A stretch of 36,500 bases of DNA, taken from contig CAYOUV010000030.1 in assembly GCA_964407265.1 (NCBI GenBank), forward strand, positions 1 to 36,500, in the 5' to 3' direction. The position numbers were made by a program, and so were the translations under genes. The first letter of the stretch is position 1. Each line of letters opens with the position of its first letter. The notes beneath the pieces are model-generated. The model was not told the origin of the DNA and did no database searches. It was given only the letters and a program-made list of their open reading frames with translations. The stretch comes from CAYOUV01 sp964407265. GTDB taxonomy: Bacteria; Chloroflexota; Anaerolineae; Anaerolineales; Villigracilaceae. This document shows positions 26,601 through 32,987 of this stretch, in pieces.

Positions 26601-28108
26601 TCATGCTCTTATACCCCGAGGACAATCTTTTACACTATCGGGCAGGATACGGCTATCTCTCTGAAACGAGGGATGAAAATAATAGCCTTACCCTGCGGGT
26701 GGGTGAAGGTCTGGCGGGATGGGTGGTTGAAAATCGCGAATCCGCTATGGTTGAGGATCTGGACGACGATTCGCGTTGGGTAAAAGTCGCTTCCAATGAG
26801 CAGCGCCACCGCAGTGCAGTCGTTGCCCCGCTTGTTGTGGGCGAAGACGTAATTGGTGTATTGATGGTATTTCACAGAAAGGTGGGCTTCTTTAGCCCTG
26901 AGCAGGCTAACCTGGTGCGTGCGATCGCTGGCCAGGTGGCTGTTGCGATCAATAACGCCAATTTGTACGAGTTAATCCGCGATCAGGCAGAACGCTTGGG
27001 GAGTATGCTGCGCCGCGAGCAGGAGGAAGCCAGCCGCTCACAGGCTATCCTTGAAGCTGTCGCTGACGGTGTCTTGGTCACTGATGCAGACAATACGATC
27101 AGTTTTATCAACGACTCTACCCAGCGGATCCTTGACCTGGATGCAAATTCCATCATGGGACAATTGCTCGAGGATTTTGGTGGCCTGTTTGGCAAGGCGG
27201 CCGGCACCTGGATGCAAACCATCCGAACCTGGTCAGAAGACCCATCATCGTACGAAGCCGGTGATACGTATGCCGAGCAGTTAGAACTCGACAATGGGAA
27301 CGTCATTCTGGTGCATCTGGCCCCGGTGATGCTGCACAATGATTTTCTGGGCACGGTTTCCATCTTCCGCGATATTACGCACGAAGTCGAGGTGGATCGG
27401 CTTAAGTCCGAATTCGTTGCCACCGTCAGCCATGAGCTGCGTACACCGATGACTTCGATCAAGGGTTATGTGGATATTTTGTTGATGGGTGCGGCAGGTG
27501 CGTTGAGTGAAAGCCAGGTACATTTTCTGGAAATCGTGCGCAACAATACCGAACGTTTGAACGTTCTGGTCAATGATTTATTGGATCTCTCCCGAATCGA
27601 GGCTGGACGCGTTACCTTGTCACCGCAAGCGCTGGATTTACGGGAAGTGGCCGAAGATGTCATTTCCGACGTGTTGCGCCGGGCACAGGAAGAAAATAAG
27701 ACCATGACTTTAACGGTTGATGCGCCCAAGAAATTAGCGCGTGTCTTTGGCGATTCTGAGCGTGTGCGCCAAATTTTACATAATCTGGTGGATAATGCGT
27801 ACCACTACACGCCTGAAAATGGGACTATCGTTGTGCGTATGCGTTCACTTAATGGAAGTGGTGAAGTGCAAATTGACGTAAAAGACAACGGGGTTGGAAT
27901 AGCATCCGAAGATCAGGACCGAATTTTCGAACGTTTTTACCGCGGCGAGCATCCGCTTGTGCTGGAAACACCTGGAACGGGCTTGGGATTGTCAATCGTA
28001 AGACAATTGGTTGAGATGCACAAAGGGCGTATCTGGATGCAGAGTGACGGGATCGGAGAGGGCAGTACCTTCTCCTTCACACTTCCTGTGCATAAAACTG
28101 AAAAATGA
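20660..28108 (+). CDS. Giant sensor histidine kinase with one membrane helix, eleven GAF domains and PAS
   Basis: The protein is about 2482 residues. Layout: one transmembrane helix (about 10-30), a PAS-like segment (about 40-120), and eleven GAF repeats at roughly 160-325, 340-495, 515-672, 695-835, 860-1025, 1090-1235, 1255-1415, 1435-1580, 1605-1750, 1775-1915 and 1957-2105. Most repeats end in a helix with an A-A-I-x-N-A-x-L-Y pattern, such as GQAAVALENATLYEDS. A PAS domain (about 2125-2240) precedes HisKA with phospho-acceptor H2258 (SHELRTPMTSI). HATPase_c has NLVDNAYHYTPENG, DNGVGI and GTGLGLSIVRQL. The kinase core looks active. GAF domains bind cyclic nucleotides, tetrapyrroles or other small molecules, or serve as scaffold; ligands are unknown here. 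The start may be ATG 20660, ATG 20669 or TTG 20651. The gene lies five bases after the regulator and seven before a single receiver. Confidence 0.95.
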   Translation: MTAMAQWLEVSIWLVLAGLAIILLVWAIARVLSKLQPALQSAISQPSMQAIENPDGVLLIQPGGRVDHINRMARELFGLNLDDSPDLERLARQARPMDEFLSLCAREGQTRLTVNGRLTEAISYQVAGPYPQMLVSLRRPDLNPALSADEPGMAGSVLKIVTEFGQSIAASLNLEATLQAVLDNVARLIPADVLEVKVSSGDNAELIPYRFSNLFDSDRRLEQANPTQFGGYSDYLVGKRQPLFVPDTQTFDEVPFDANPNAFPVRSYIGIPLQAGGELVGTLEIGQAAAQAFPQEDLDLLQLIGGQAAVAIRNAVLYENEQKRTAEMTGLANLAQAAESIQDPKDLFGRLVQSVAPLFEVEILGFLTYDDDRALLEGQVPFHGLPPHVVQIYHATIAAESRAEEIIQSQTPIISEDASQDERWSELGLEDISQAASLHDTALIPLLSGGRFLGYMQFSNHRGGPVQFSADEQRLMNIVANQAATIIDNATLLYQSRKRAYRSEALRRIASLAASSATFDEILLFSVQELARLLQADAAAIFLLDESQGVLNVHKDSLWGDFDESLLAFERLHFDDSQFHQTVTGSKQPFLSGNLSVDQRVLPFYQPLVKALGVESAIVVPLVAREHSLGEMLVSSRERDFFDNLDLQILVTAAGQIATAIEDASLYAQTDESLRKRVNQLTALTRVSRELNITLDLNRLLQVVFDEGVRTTEADCGTIRLFDMEDGSSPDGPRVILSLGCPVGDELSKFELTAIQRGESISITDFDADETQPSHEGVRSALVVPIAYQGKTAGLIHLHSSQPGHFDEAAMDITQILAVQAAIALGNAHRFQDQMHRGELLRRRADTLTKLIETTTTLGPERPLTESLEEIANGIQQSTPFQVVLISIYEASSGQLHREVGVGLPPEILEELKSRSQPLTSVQQLMKPEFRISRSYYIPADETPLVPADVHMVTLNAEDVKQAPNAWDPNDFLLIPLEDTEGNPLGLISLDAPNDGLRPDLATIESVEIFAAEAALVISTYNHQYALRDRIDALSSGIQRQQQLISVSQNDLPILLRKDLEQTISIHNLERRGQRVRAGLAITESVSRQLDATSALQALGREILTQLAMSTALVAEDNPEGPRLLHVMGSVPQATNPEALFGQRNPLRACLQTGEIMLVMNLDENDEWRETSLLSSLRAKAFICLPIIVENKPIAAVMAVSPEVLPTLTEEDQQVYHQISRQTSVILQNIRLLNETRRRLQEVDLLLDFSRQLSRLDPTGIVKTLLDSARYVLPKTAHAGMVLLWDEREKLLKPYAVSGYADNDSMQLINYKSGEALPGIVFAKRQARVVDEVNFTRDYTLSAANLLHYREATGGRLPVSSLVIPVQTGERCLGILTLDNFNTIAAFTAEDESLLLSLSQQVALSLENVRLVEATQERAGQLEALTDVTAVITSSLQHEELVVSLLDQLTQLVSYDTATLWLREKDRLTVAAARGFEDTEERIGLSVDVDDSVLFKEMIRTGQAIQVSDVSQDERFLALVEAKYLSWLGIPLISKSEVMGVIALEKSEANFFTREHIQVVTTFTGQAAVALENATLYEDSLNRAAELDQRSQRLTLLNRFSSDLSSLLDAEEVLRLTARELRQAVGAYQASVVVFERGQALLKYVLPEPKKMPETVLPQTPLFEYLADSLGIFTTDDAHREPDLQPLAEFLGKDTRALMVLPLISGSSLHSLIFLHMQGETRFGLTEIELTRTIGNQASIALESARLYQSTRSTAERLATLNQVSYEIGASLDPETIYAAVHQATQRLMPVESFVIALLDEENQVIEGVYLMDKDKRSENQRLELGQGISGQVINSGQPLLIHGGEETNDLAGVSFGELGTPQSILAVPMTLGGRVLGMLSVQSYQPKMYSEDDQQILSTFANQAIVAIQNARLFAETQRLAEELEERVIERTAQLEQEQRNTETLLRILTEVSASLDLDRALNRTLSLLNDAIGAEQGTVMLLYPEDNLLHYRAGYGYLSETRDENNSLTLRVGEGLAGWVVENRESAMVEDLDDDSRWVKVASNEQRHRSAVVAPLVVGEDVIGVLMVFHRKVGFFSPEQANLVRAIAGQVAVAINNANLYELIRDQAERLGSMLRREQEEASRSQAILEAVADGVLVTDADNTISFINDSTQRILDLDANSIMGQLLEDFGGLFGKAAGTWMQTIRTWSEDPSSYEAGDTYAEQLELDNGNVILVHLAPVMLHNDFLGTVSIFRDITHEVEVDRLKSEFVATVSHELRTPMTSIKGYVDILLMGAAGALSESQVHFLEIVRNNTERLNVLVNDLLDLSRIEAGRVTLSPQALDLREVAEDVISDVLRRAQEENKTMTLTVDAPKKLARVFGDSERVRQILHNLVDNAYHYTPENGTIVVRMRSLNGSGEVQIDVKDNGVGIASEDQDRIFERFYRGEHPLVLETPGTGLGLSIVRQLVEMHKGRIWMQSDGIGEGSTFSFTLPVHKTEK

Positions 28109-28115
28109 GGTGGTT

Positions 28116-28490
28116 ATGGCAAAAATATTGATTGCAGAAGACGAACCCGACATTCGCGAATTGGTAGCTTTTACCCTGCGATTTGCAGGCTATGAAGTGG
28201 TATCCGCTTCTAATGGGGAAGAGGCAATCCAGTTGGCGAAAGATGAACTTCCCGATTTGATTTTGATGGATGTGCGTATGCCGCGCATGACTGGTTATGA
28301 AGCCTGTAAGATATTAAAACAGGATCCCAATCTGGTGGAGACGCCGGTGGTATTCCTCTCGGCTAAAGGGCAGGAAGCCGAGATACAGACCGGTTTGGAC
28401 GCCGGGGCAGATGAGTATCTCCTCAAGCCTTTTGCCCCCGACCAACTGACCGAGCGGGTGAAGAGTATCTTAACAAAATATGGTAAATAG
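28116..28490 (+). CDS. Single-domain response regulator (CheY/DivK-like)
   Basis: This 124-residue protein is one receiver domain with no output domain. It has the acidic pocket E8-D9, phospho-acceptor D52 (LILMDVRMPRMTGYEA), a conserved FLSAKG segment and LKPFAPDQL containing the conserved Lys. ATG 28116 has GAGG five bases upstream, overlapping the stop codon of the kinase, so the two are probably translated together. It is the natural phospho-partner of the kinase. Having two regulators around one kinase suggests a branched or relay output. No DNA-binding output is encoded in the cluster. The downstream target is unknown and could be the GTPase or DUF4388 proteins. Confidence 0.93.
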   Translation: MAKILIAEDEPDIRELVAFTLRFAGYEVVSASNGEEAIQLAKDELPDLILMDVRMPRMTGYEACKILKQDPNLVETPVVFLSAKGQEAEIQTGLDAGADEYLLKPFAPDQLTERVKSILTKYGK

Positions 28491-28508
28491 AGCAGCGAAT
28501 TTATTGTC

Positions 28509-29297
28509 ATGAGCGCCATTCTTCTGGACGGATCGATAGTGCATTACGAGGTGCTGGGACGCGGCCGTCCCATCATCTTTTTGCACGGCTGGGTTGGTTC
28601 ATGGCGTTATTGGATCTCATCCATGCAAGTTGCCTCGACCCTCTTCCGTGCTTATGCCGTCGATTTGTGGGGTTATGGTGAGACTACTCATGAAGCCGGC
28701 CGCTATTCGCTCGAAGATCAAACAGTTCTGCTGGAACTGTTCCTGGAAGAAATGGGTATTGGCAAAGTTGCCTTGGTTGGGCATGGCCTGGGTGGGCTTG
28801 TTGCCCTGGCTTTTACCGCAAAAAAGCCGCAAAGTGTAGACCGCGTAATGGCTATTAATTGCCCGCTCACGCTGGATGCGGTCAACAGCAGATTGCAGAC
28901 TGCGCCGCCGGCGGATCTGGTGGATTGGCTTTCGAACCACTCCCCCGAATCTGCTTCAGCCCTATCAGACGCCTCCAAAGCCGACCCGCAGGCGATCACG
29001 ACCTCTATAAATAGCTTTCAATCCGACAACTTGTTCCAACGCGTATCCGGGACAAATGTGCCCTGTTTGTTTGTCCATGGGCAGAATGACCCGGCAATTT
29101 CGATGCCGCCGCTTGAGCAGATATTTTCCCTGCCTCACAACATGCATCAGGTCATCCTGGAAGAGTCGGGGCATTTCCCAATGATCGACGAGAGCGCCCG
29201 GTTCCATCGCCTCTTAACCGATTTTCTGGCGCTCGATTCGGGTGCCAGTCCGCAGGAGTTGCAACTCAAAGAAGAATGGAAACGCAGGGTACGTTAA
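28509..29297 (+). CDS. Alpha/beta hydrolase paralogue lacking the nucleophile serine (probable pseudoenzyme)
   Basis: This 262-residue protein has the alpha/beta hydrolase fold and is a paralogue of the protein at 15938-16735. The two share GRGRPI/V, FLHGW-GSW and overall layout. At the nucleophile elbow it reads GHGLGG, so residue 93 is Gly (codon GGC), where the paralogue has Ser 93 (AGC). The acid D194 (GQNDPAI) and H222 (ESGHFPMID) are kept. Without the serine it is unlikely to hydrolyse esters. It may bind a ligand or protein, as other fold members act as receptors (for example RsbQ or plant D14/KAI2 types, which keep the triad). A sequencing error of one base is the simple alternative. 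ATG 28509 has no clear Shine-Dalgarno sequence. It ends the cluster. Confidence 0.88.
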   Translation: MSAILLDGSIVHYEVLGRGRPIIFLHGWVGSWRYWISSMQVASTLFRAYAVDLWGYGETTHEAGRYSLEDQTVLLELFLEEMGIGKVALVGHGLGGLVALAFTAKKPQSVDRVMAINCPLTLDAVNSRLQTAPPADLVDWLSNHSPESASALSDASKADPQAITTSINSFQSDNLFQRVSGTNVPCLFVHGQNDPAISMPPLEQIFSLPHNMHQVILEESGHFPMIDESARFHRLLTDFLALDSGASPQELQLKEEWKRRVR

Positions 29298-29335
29298 AAA
29301 GGGTTTGCCGCAACTTTCGAAAACGAATTTTTGTA

Positions 29336-29364
29336 TTGACAAGCTTCCATCGGCGTTTTATACT
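29336..29364 (+). promoter_or_regulatory. Promoter of the thiamine operon
   Basis: A perfect -35 TTGACA (29336-29341) and -10 TATACT (29359-29364) are separated by 17 bases. Transcription should begin near 29371, at the 5' edge of the TPP aptamer. Confidence 0.8.
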
Positions 29365-29368
29365 CAAA

Positions 29369-29475
29369 TAAATTATTTAAACGGGGAGCCCGACATTCTG
29401 GGCTGAGAGGAGGGTAGCGACCCTCGACCCGCAAAACCTGATCCGGATAATGCCGGCGGAGGGATCTATAATTTA
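29369..29475 (+). promoter_or_regulatory. TPP riboswitch aptamer (THI element)
   Basis: The conserved thi-box segments are present in order: GGGGAGCCC (from 29383), GGGCTGAGAGG (from about 29400), ACCTGATCCGGATAATGCC (29436-29454), then GGCGGAGGGA. A P1 stem closes the aptamer by pairing TAAATTAT (29369-29376) with ATAATTTA (29468-29475). Binding of thiamine pyrophosphate should reduce expression of the downstream thiamine kinase and importer genes. The family assignment is firm from the CTGAGA and CCTGATC...GGATAATGCC hallmarks. Confidence 0.95.
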
Positions 29476-29477
29476 CC

Positions 29478-29513
29478 AAAAACATCCTCCCTCCACCGGG
29501 AGGATGTTTTTTT
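29478..29513 (+). terminator. Riboswitch-controlled terminator that also masks the thiN ribosome-binding site
   Basis: A 10-bp stem (29482-29491 with 29498-29507), extendable by A-T pairs, has loop TCCACC and is followed by a T-run ending one base before ATG 29514. The competing antiterminator is visible: GGAGGGA (29458-29464) in the aptamer can pair with TCCCTCC (29488-29494). The 3' arm GGGAGG (29498-29503) is also the Shine-Dalgarno sequence, ten bases from the ATG. Confidence 0.85.
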
Positions 29514-30167
29514 ATGAGTGAACCACGCGCTGTTATCTTTGCAAATGGAAACCTGCCCGATCCGCATGCAGCCCGCGGGCTGATTCGATCAGATGATTTC
29601 CTGATTGGCGCGGATGGGGGCACGCGTCATATTCTGTCTCTCGGTATGCAGCCGGGACTCATCATTGGCGACATGGACTCGCTGGATGAAAAACTGTGTC
29701 GCGAATTTGAAACGGCCGGTGTGCGGCTGGATGTTTACCCGGAGGATAAAGACTTTACCGACCTGGAATTGGCGCTTAAACATGCTGTTGAGGCTGGATA
29801 TACTCATATCCTGATCGTGGGCGGGTTGGGTGGACGTTTTGACCAGATGCTGGCTAACCTATCTCTGCTGGCCGATCCAACTTTGGAGCAAGTGGATATC
29901 CGTATGGATGATGGGGTGGAGGAAGTCTTTTTCATGCGCAAACAAGCTGTCATCCCAGGTAGGACCGGGGATATCGTCTCCCTGCTCCCATGGGGCGGAC
30001 CGGTTTCAGGAGTGATCACCCAGGGCCTGCGCTGGCCGCTGCAGAATGAAGTGCTTTTTTTCTACAAAACACGCGGAGTCAGCAATGAAATGACCACCGA
30101 TCAGGCTTCGATCCGCATACATTCTGGCCTGTTGTTGTGTGTACATCGCCGCACGACAGACCGCTAA
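29514..30167 (+). CDS. thiN: Thiamine pyrophosphokinase
   Basis: The enzyme transfers pyrophosphate from ATP to thiamine to form TPP. The 217-residue product shows the family motifs in order: IFANGN, DDFLIGADGGTRHIL, PGLIIGDMDSL, KDFTDLELAL and VGGLGGRFDQMLAN. A C-terminal region with TQGLRWPL follows, and a conserved SNEM stretch that helps form the thiamine pocket at the dimer interface. The length is usual. ATG 29514 directly follows the T-run of the riboswitch terminator. It is first in the operon thiN-thiB-thiP-thiQ-DUF402, so the cell appears to take up thiamine and activate it directly. No thiamine biosynthesis gene is in the window. Confidence 0.94.
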   Translation: MSEPRAVIFANGNLPDPHAARGLIRSDDFLIGADGGTRHILSLGMQPGLIIGDMDSLDEKLCREFETAGVRLDVYPEDKDFTDLELALKHAVEAGYTHILIVGGLGGRFDQMLANLSLLADPTLEQVDIRMDDGVEEVFFMRKQAVIPGRTGDIVSLLPWGGPVSGVITQGLRWPLQNEVLFFYKTRGVSNEMTTDQASIRIHSGLLLCVHRRTTDR

Positions 30168-30183
30168 CCCGAAAGGACGATGG

Positions 30184-31245
30184 ATGCGACGCTTATCCTT
30201 ATTTGTATTGCTAATCGCTTTGCTGCTCAGTGCGTGTGCTGCGCCTGCAGTTGGTACCCCGGCTGATAACCAGCCGCAGACGCTAACTGTCATGACCCAC
30301 GACTCATTTTCTGTCAGCAAAGACGTGATAGCTGCCTTCGAACAGGCCAACAATGTCAAGTTGTCATTCCTATCCAGCGGTGATGGGGGTACAGCCCTCA
30401 ATAAAGCCATCCTGTCCAAGGATGCGCCACTGGCCGATGTTTTCTACGGTGTGGACAATACGTTCCTGTCTCGCGCCTTGGCAGCCGACATCTTCGAGCC
30501 GTACAATTCACCGCTGCTGGCTGGTATCCCGGATGCGTTTAAACTCGATCCGCAGAACCGTGCCTTGCCGGTGGACTATGGTGATGTGTGCATCAATTAC
30601 GACAAAGCCTACTTTCTTGATAAAGACCTGCCCGTCCCTGCCACGCTCGAGGACCTGACCCAGCCTGAATACAAGGGCCTGCTGGCAGTCGAGAATCCAG
30701 CCACTTCATCTCCCGGAATGGCCTTCCTGCTGGCTACCATCAAGCACTTCGGTCCGGATGGCTATCTGGCTTACTGGAAGCAACTGCGCGATAACGGCGT
30801 GGTCGTGGTGGATAGCTGGGAAACAGCTTACTACACAAATTTTAGCGCTTCCTCCGGAAAGGGACCACAGCCGCTGGTGGTCTCCTACGCCTCCAGCCCC
30901 CCCGCGGAAGTGGTCTTTGCCGAGACTCCTTTGAAGGATGCACCAACCGCTTCAATTGTCGGGCCGGATACCTGCTTCCGTCAAATCGAGTTTGTCGGCA
31001 TCCTCAAGGGGACCCGGAAACTTGCCCTGGCCAAGAAATTTGTAGATTTCATGCTCAGCCTGCCATTCCAGGAAGATATGCCGTTACAGATGTTCGTCTA
31101 CCCGGTCAACCAGAATGCCAAGCTGCCGGATGAATTTTTGAAATACGCGCAAGTCCCGCAGCAGCCCGCCAGCCTCGATCCGGCTGAAATTGCCGCCAAC
31201 CGCGATAAGTGGATCGCGGATTGGACCGCGACGGTACTTCAATAG
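30184..31245 (+). CDS. thiB: Thiamine ABC transporter substrate-binding lipoprotein (ThiB-like)
   Basis: This 353-residue exported lipoprotein has a signal peptide ending in LLSAC with a short Pro/Ala linker. The mature part begins TLTVMTHDSFSVSKDVIAAF and continues FLSSGDGGTALNKAILS and ADVFYGVDNTFLSRAL. This is the pattern of ThiB/TbpA-type binding proteins. Further stretches (DYGDVCINYDKAYF, NPATSSPGMAFLLATI, LVVSYASSPPAEVVF) fit the same family. ATG 30184 is preceded by AAAGGA at six bases. The upstream in-frame extension is rejected because it would precede the signal peptide. It presents thiamine to the ThiP permease encoded next. Related iron-binding proteins are the alternative, but the riboswitch and the kinase make thiamine much more likely. 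Confidence 0.92.
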   Translation: MRRLSLFVLLIALLLSACAAPAVGTPADNQPQTLTVMTHDSFSVSKDVIAAFEQANNVKLSFLSSGDGGTALNKAILSKDAPLADVFYGVDNTFLSRALAADIFEPYNSPLLAGIPDAFKLDPQNRALPVDYGDVCINYDKAYFLDKDLPVPATLEDLTQPEYKGLLAVENPATSSPGMAFLLATIKHFGPDGYLAYWKQLRDNGVVVVDSWETAYYTNFSASSGKGPQPLVVSYASSPPAEVVFAETPLKDAPTASIVGPDTCFRQIEFVGILKGTRKLALAKKFVDFMLSLPFQEDMPLQMFVYPVNQNAKLPDEFLKYAQVPQQPASLDPAEIAANRDKWIADWTATVLQ

Positions 31246-31253
31246 ATTATTTT

Positions 31254-31277
31254 GGAGGTGGAGCGGACTCTGCCTCC
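31254..31277 (+). promoter_or_regulatory. Hairpin between thiB and thiP
   Basis: GGAGG (31254-31258) pairs with CCTCC (31273-31277). Inside, GAG (31261-31263) pairs with CTC (31268-31270) around the tetraloop CGGA. It begins nine bases after the thiB stop. There is no T-run directly after it, so it is more likely an mRNA 3'-end protector or partial attenuator that keeps the binding protein more abundant than the permease. Confidence 0.4.
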
Positions 31278-31292
31278 GGTAAAAATATTTTT

Positions 31293-32960
31293 ATGCGACG
31301 TATCCTGACCTGGCTGGCACCATCCATTTTCCTGGGGATCTTTTTCTTCTATCCCCTGTCACGCATCCTGGGTCGAGGTCTTGACCCGGCTGTGCTGTTA
31401 GATGGCGGGACACTGCGGCTGACCTGGGACGTTTTCCTGTTTACGTTATATCAAGCCGCTCTCTCAACACTGCTGACACTGGTTATTGGCATTCCTGGTG
31501 CCTATCTGTTTTCCCATTTCACTTTTCCAGGTAAGGGGTGGCTGCGCACGCTGACAGCCATTCCGTTCATCCTGCCGACTGTGGTGGTGGCGGCCGGATT
31601 CAATGCCCTGCTCGGACCGCGCGGCTGGGTCAATTTGGGCTTGATGGGTCTGTTCAAGCTGGATCAGCCGCCAATTGCTTTTCTGTATTCACTCGGAGCA
31701 ATCTTGCTGGCGCATGTCTTCTACAATACGACGATTGTATTGCGAATTGTGGGCAACGCCTGGGGACAGCTCGATCCGCGTCTCGAGCAGGCAGCGCGGG
31801 TCTTAGGGGCCAATCCCGCGCGCGTCTTACGGACTGTGACCCTGCCATTGCTGCGCCCCGCGATCCTGGCTGCGGGTTTGCTGGTCTTCTTGTTCGATTT
31901 CACCAGCTTTGGTGTCATTCTGCTGCTGGGCGGGCCGCACTTTGCCACACTGGAAGTTGAAATTTACATCCAGTCGATGCAGATGCTCAACCTGCCGGTA
32001 GCCTCCCTACTTTCGATCATCCAATTACTCTGTACCTTGGCTTTCTCGATTTTTTACAGTCGATTGGTCACGCATGTCAGCATTCCGACAGCCCCGCGCG
32101 CCGCTGAGGAACGGCTGCATCCCGCCCGGACAGCGCGGCAGCGTGTGTTTTTGACTGGCATGCTCGGTCTGCTGTTCTTCTTCTTTGTCGCGCCTCTGGC
32201 GGCCCTGCCCTTGCGTTCGGTCACCCGGCTGGAGGCAGCCCGCGGACAGCGAACCAGCGTGCAATCTGGCCTGACGTTGGATTATTACAAGGAATTGTTC
32301 ATCAACCGGCGGGATTCGTTATTCTATGTGCCGCCAATCGACGCGCTGCGCAATTCGCTGACCTACGCCGGGATGACGGTCGTGCTGTCGTTGGCAATGG
32401 GTTTTCCGGCTGCTTCTGCCCTGGCAAAACCGGGCAAACTGGAAAAATACATCGATCCCTTTTTAATGCTGCCGTTGGGCGCCTCAGCGGTCACACTGGG
32501 CTTGGGATACATCCTGGCTTTCAATAAGCCGCCCCTGGCTTTGTTGACCTGGCCCTGGCTGGTACCGCTGGCGCACAGCACCATTGCATTGCCTTTCGTC
32601 ATCCGTAATTTACAACCGGCCTTGGCGGCCATTCCGGATAAATTGCGCGAGGCGGCATCCACATTGGGGGCCACACCCCTGCGTGTCTGGTGGACGGTGG
32701 ACTGGCCGATTGTCTCGCGCGCGACGCTCTCGGCGGCGGCCTTTGCATTCACGATCTCGCTGGGTGAGTTCGGTGCGACTTCGCTGCTGGTGCGCCCCGA
32801 ATACCCGACCTTACCTACGGCAATTTATCGCTTCCTATCGCAGCCCGGTGGACTGAATTATGGGCAGGCCCTGGCGATGGCCTCGATTCTAATGCTGGTT
32901 TGCGGTGTGGGAATTGGTTTGATCGAAGCCGTGCGCCTGCCGGGAACAGGCGAGTTCTAA
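31293..32960 (+). CDS. thiP: Thiamine ABC transporter, fused two-domain permease (ThiP-like)
   Basis: This 555-residue inner-membrane protein has about twelve hydrophobic segments. It consists of two homologous permease halves in one chain, as in ThiP and FbpB. Each half carries the cytoplasmic EAA loop that contacts the ATPase: QAARVLGANPARVLRTVTLP in the first half and EAASTLGATPLRVWWTVDWP in the second. The halves are joined by a cytoplasmic, Arg-rich stretch near residue 275. ATG 31293 has no Shine-Dalgarno sequence within reach; the only GGAGG lies in the hairpin about 35 bases upstream. Translation may therefore depend on coupling with thiB. The frame is open further upstream, but that part overlaps thiB and is not hydrophobic. 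Confidence 0.92.
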   Translation: MRRILTWLAPSIFLGIFFFYPLSRILGRGLDPAVLLDGGTLRLTWDVFLFTLYQAALSTLLTLVIGIPGAYLFSHFTFPGKGWLRTLTAIPFILPTVVVAAGFNALLGPRGWVNLGLMGLFKLDQPPIAFLYSLGAILLAHVFYNTTIVLRIVGNAWGQLDPRLEQAARVLGANPARVLRTVTLPLLRPAILAAGLLVFLFDFTSFGVILLLGGPHFATLEVEIYIQSMQMLNLPVASLLSIIQLLCTLAFSIFYSRLVTHVSIPTAPRAAEERLHPARTARQRVFLTGMLGLLFFFFVAPLAALPLRSVTRLEAARGQRTSVQSGLTLDYYKELFINRRDSLFYVPPIDALRNSLTYAGMTVVLSLAMGFPAASALAKPGKLEKYIDPFLMLPLGASAVTLGLGYILAFNKPPLALLTWPWLVPLAHSTIALPFVIRNLQPALAAIPDKLREAASTLGATPLRVWWTVDWPIVSRATLSAAAFAFTISLGEFGATSLLVRPEYPTLPTAIYRFLSQPGGLNYGQALAMASILMLVCGVGIGLIEAVRLPGTGEF

Positions 32961-32987
32961 TCCCGGATCGATCGGGAAAAGGTGAAG

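Noticed and set aside
20660..28108. Repetitive protein pattern that could suggest DNA repeats or a misassembled fusion
   Set aside because: The GAF units are diverged at DNA level, the frame is open throughout, and the linkers are normal for multi-GAF kinases. No direct DNA repeat is visible.
29298..29335. Possible terminator after the signalling cluster (TTCG-AAAA-CGAA followed by T)
   Set aside because: The stem has only four base pairs; too weak to call. The end of the cluster transcript is therefore not fixed.
32961..32977. Small inverted repeat TCCCG/CGGGA between thiP and thiQ
   Set aside because: Five base pairs with no T-run; likely chance or a minor mRNA fold.
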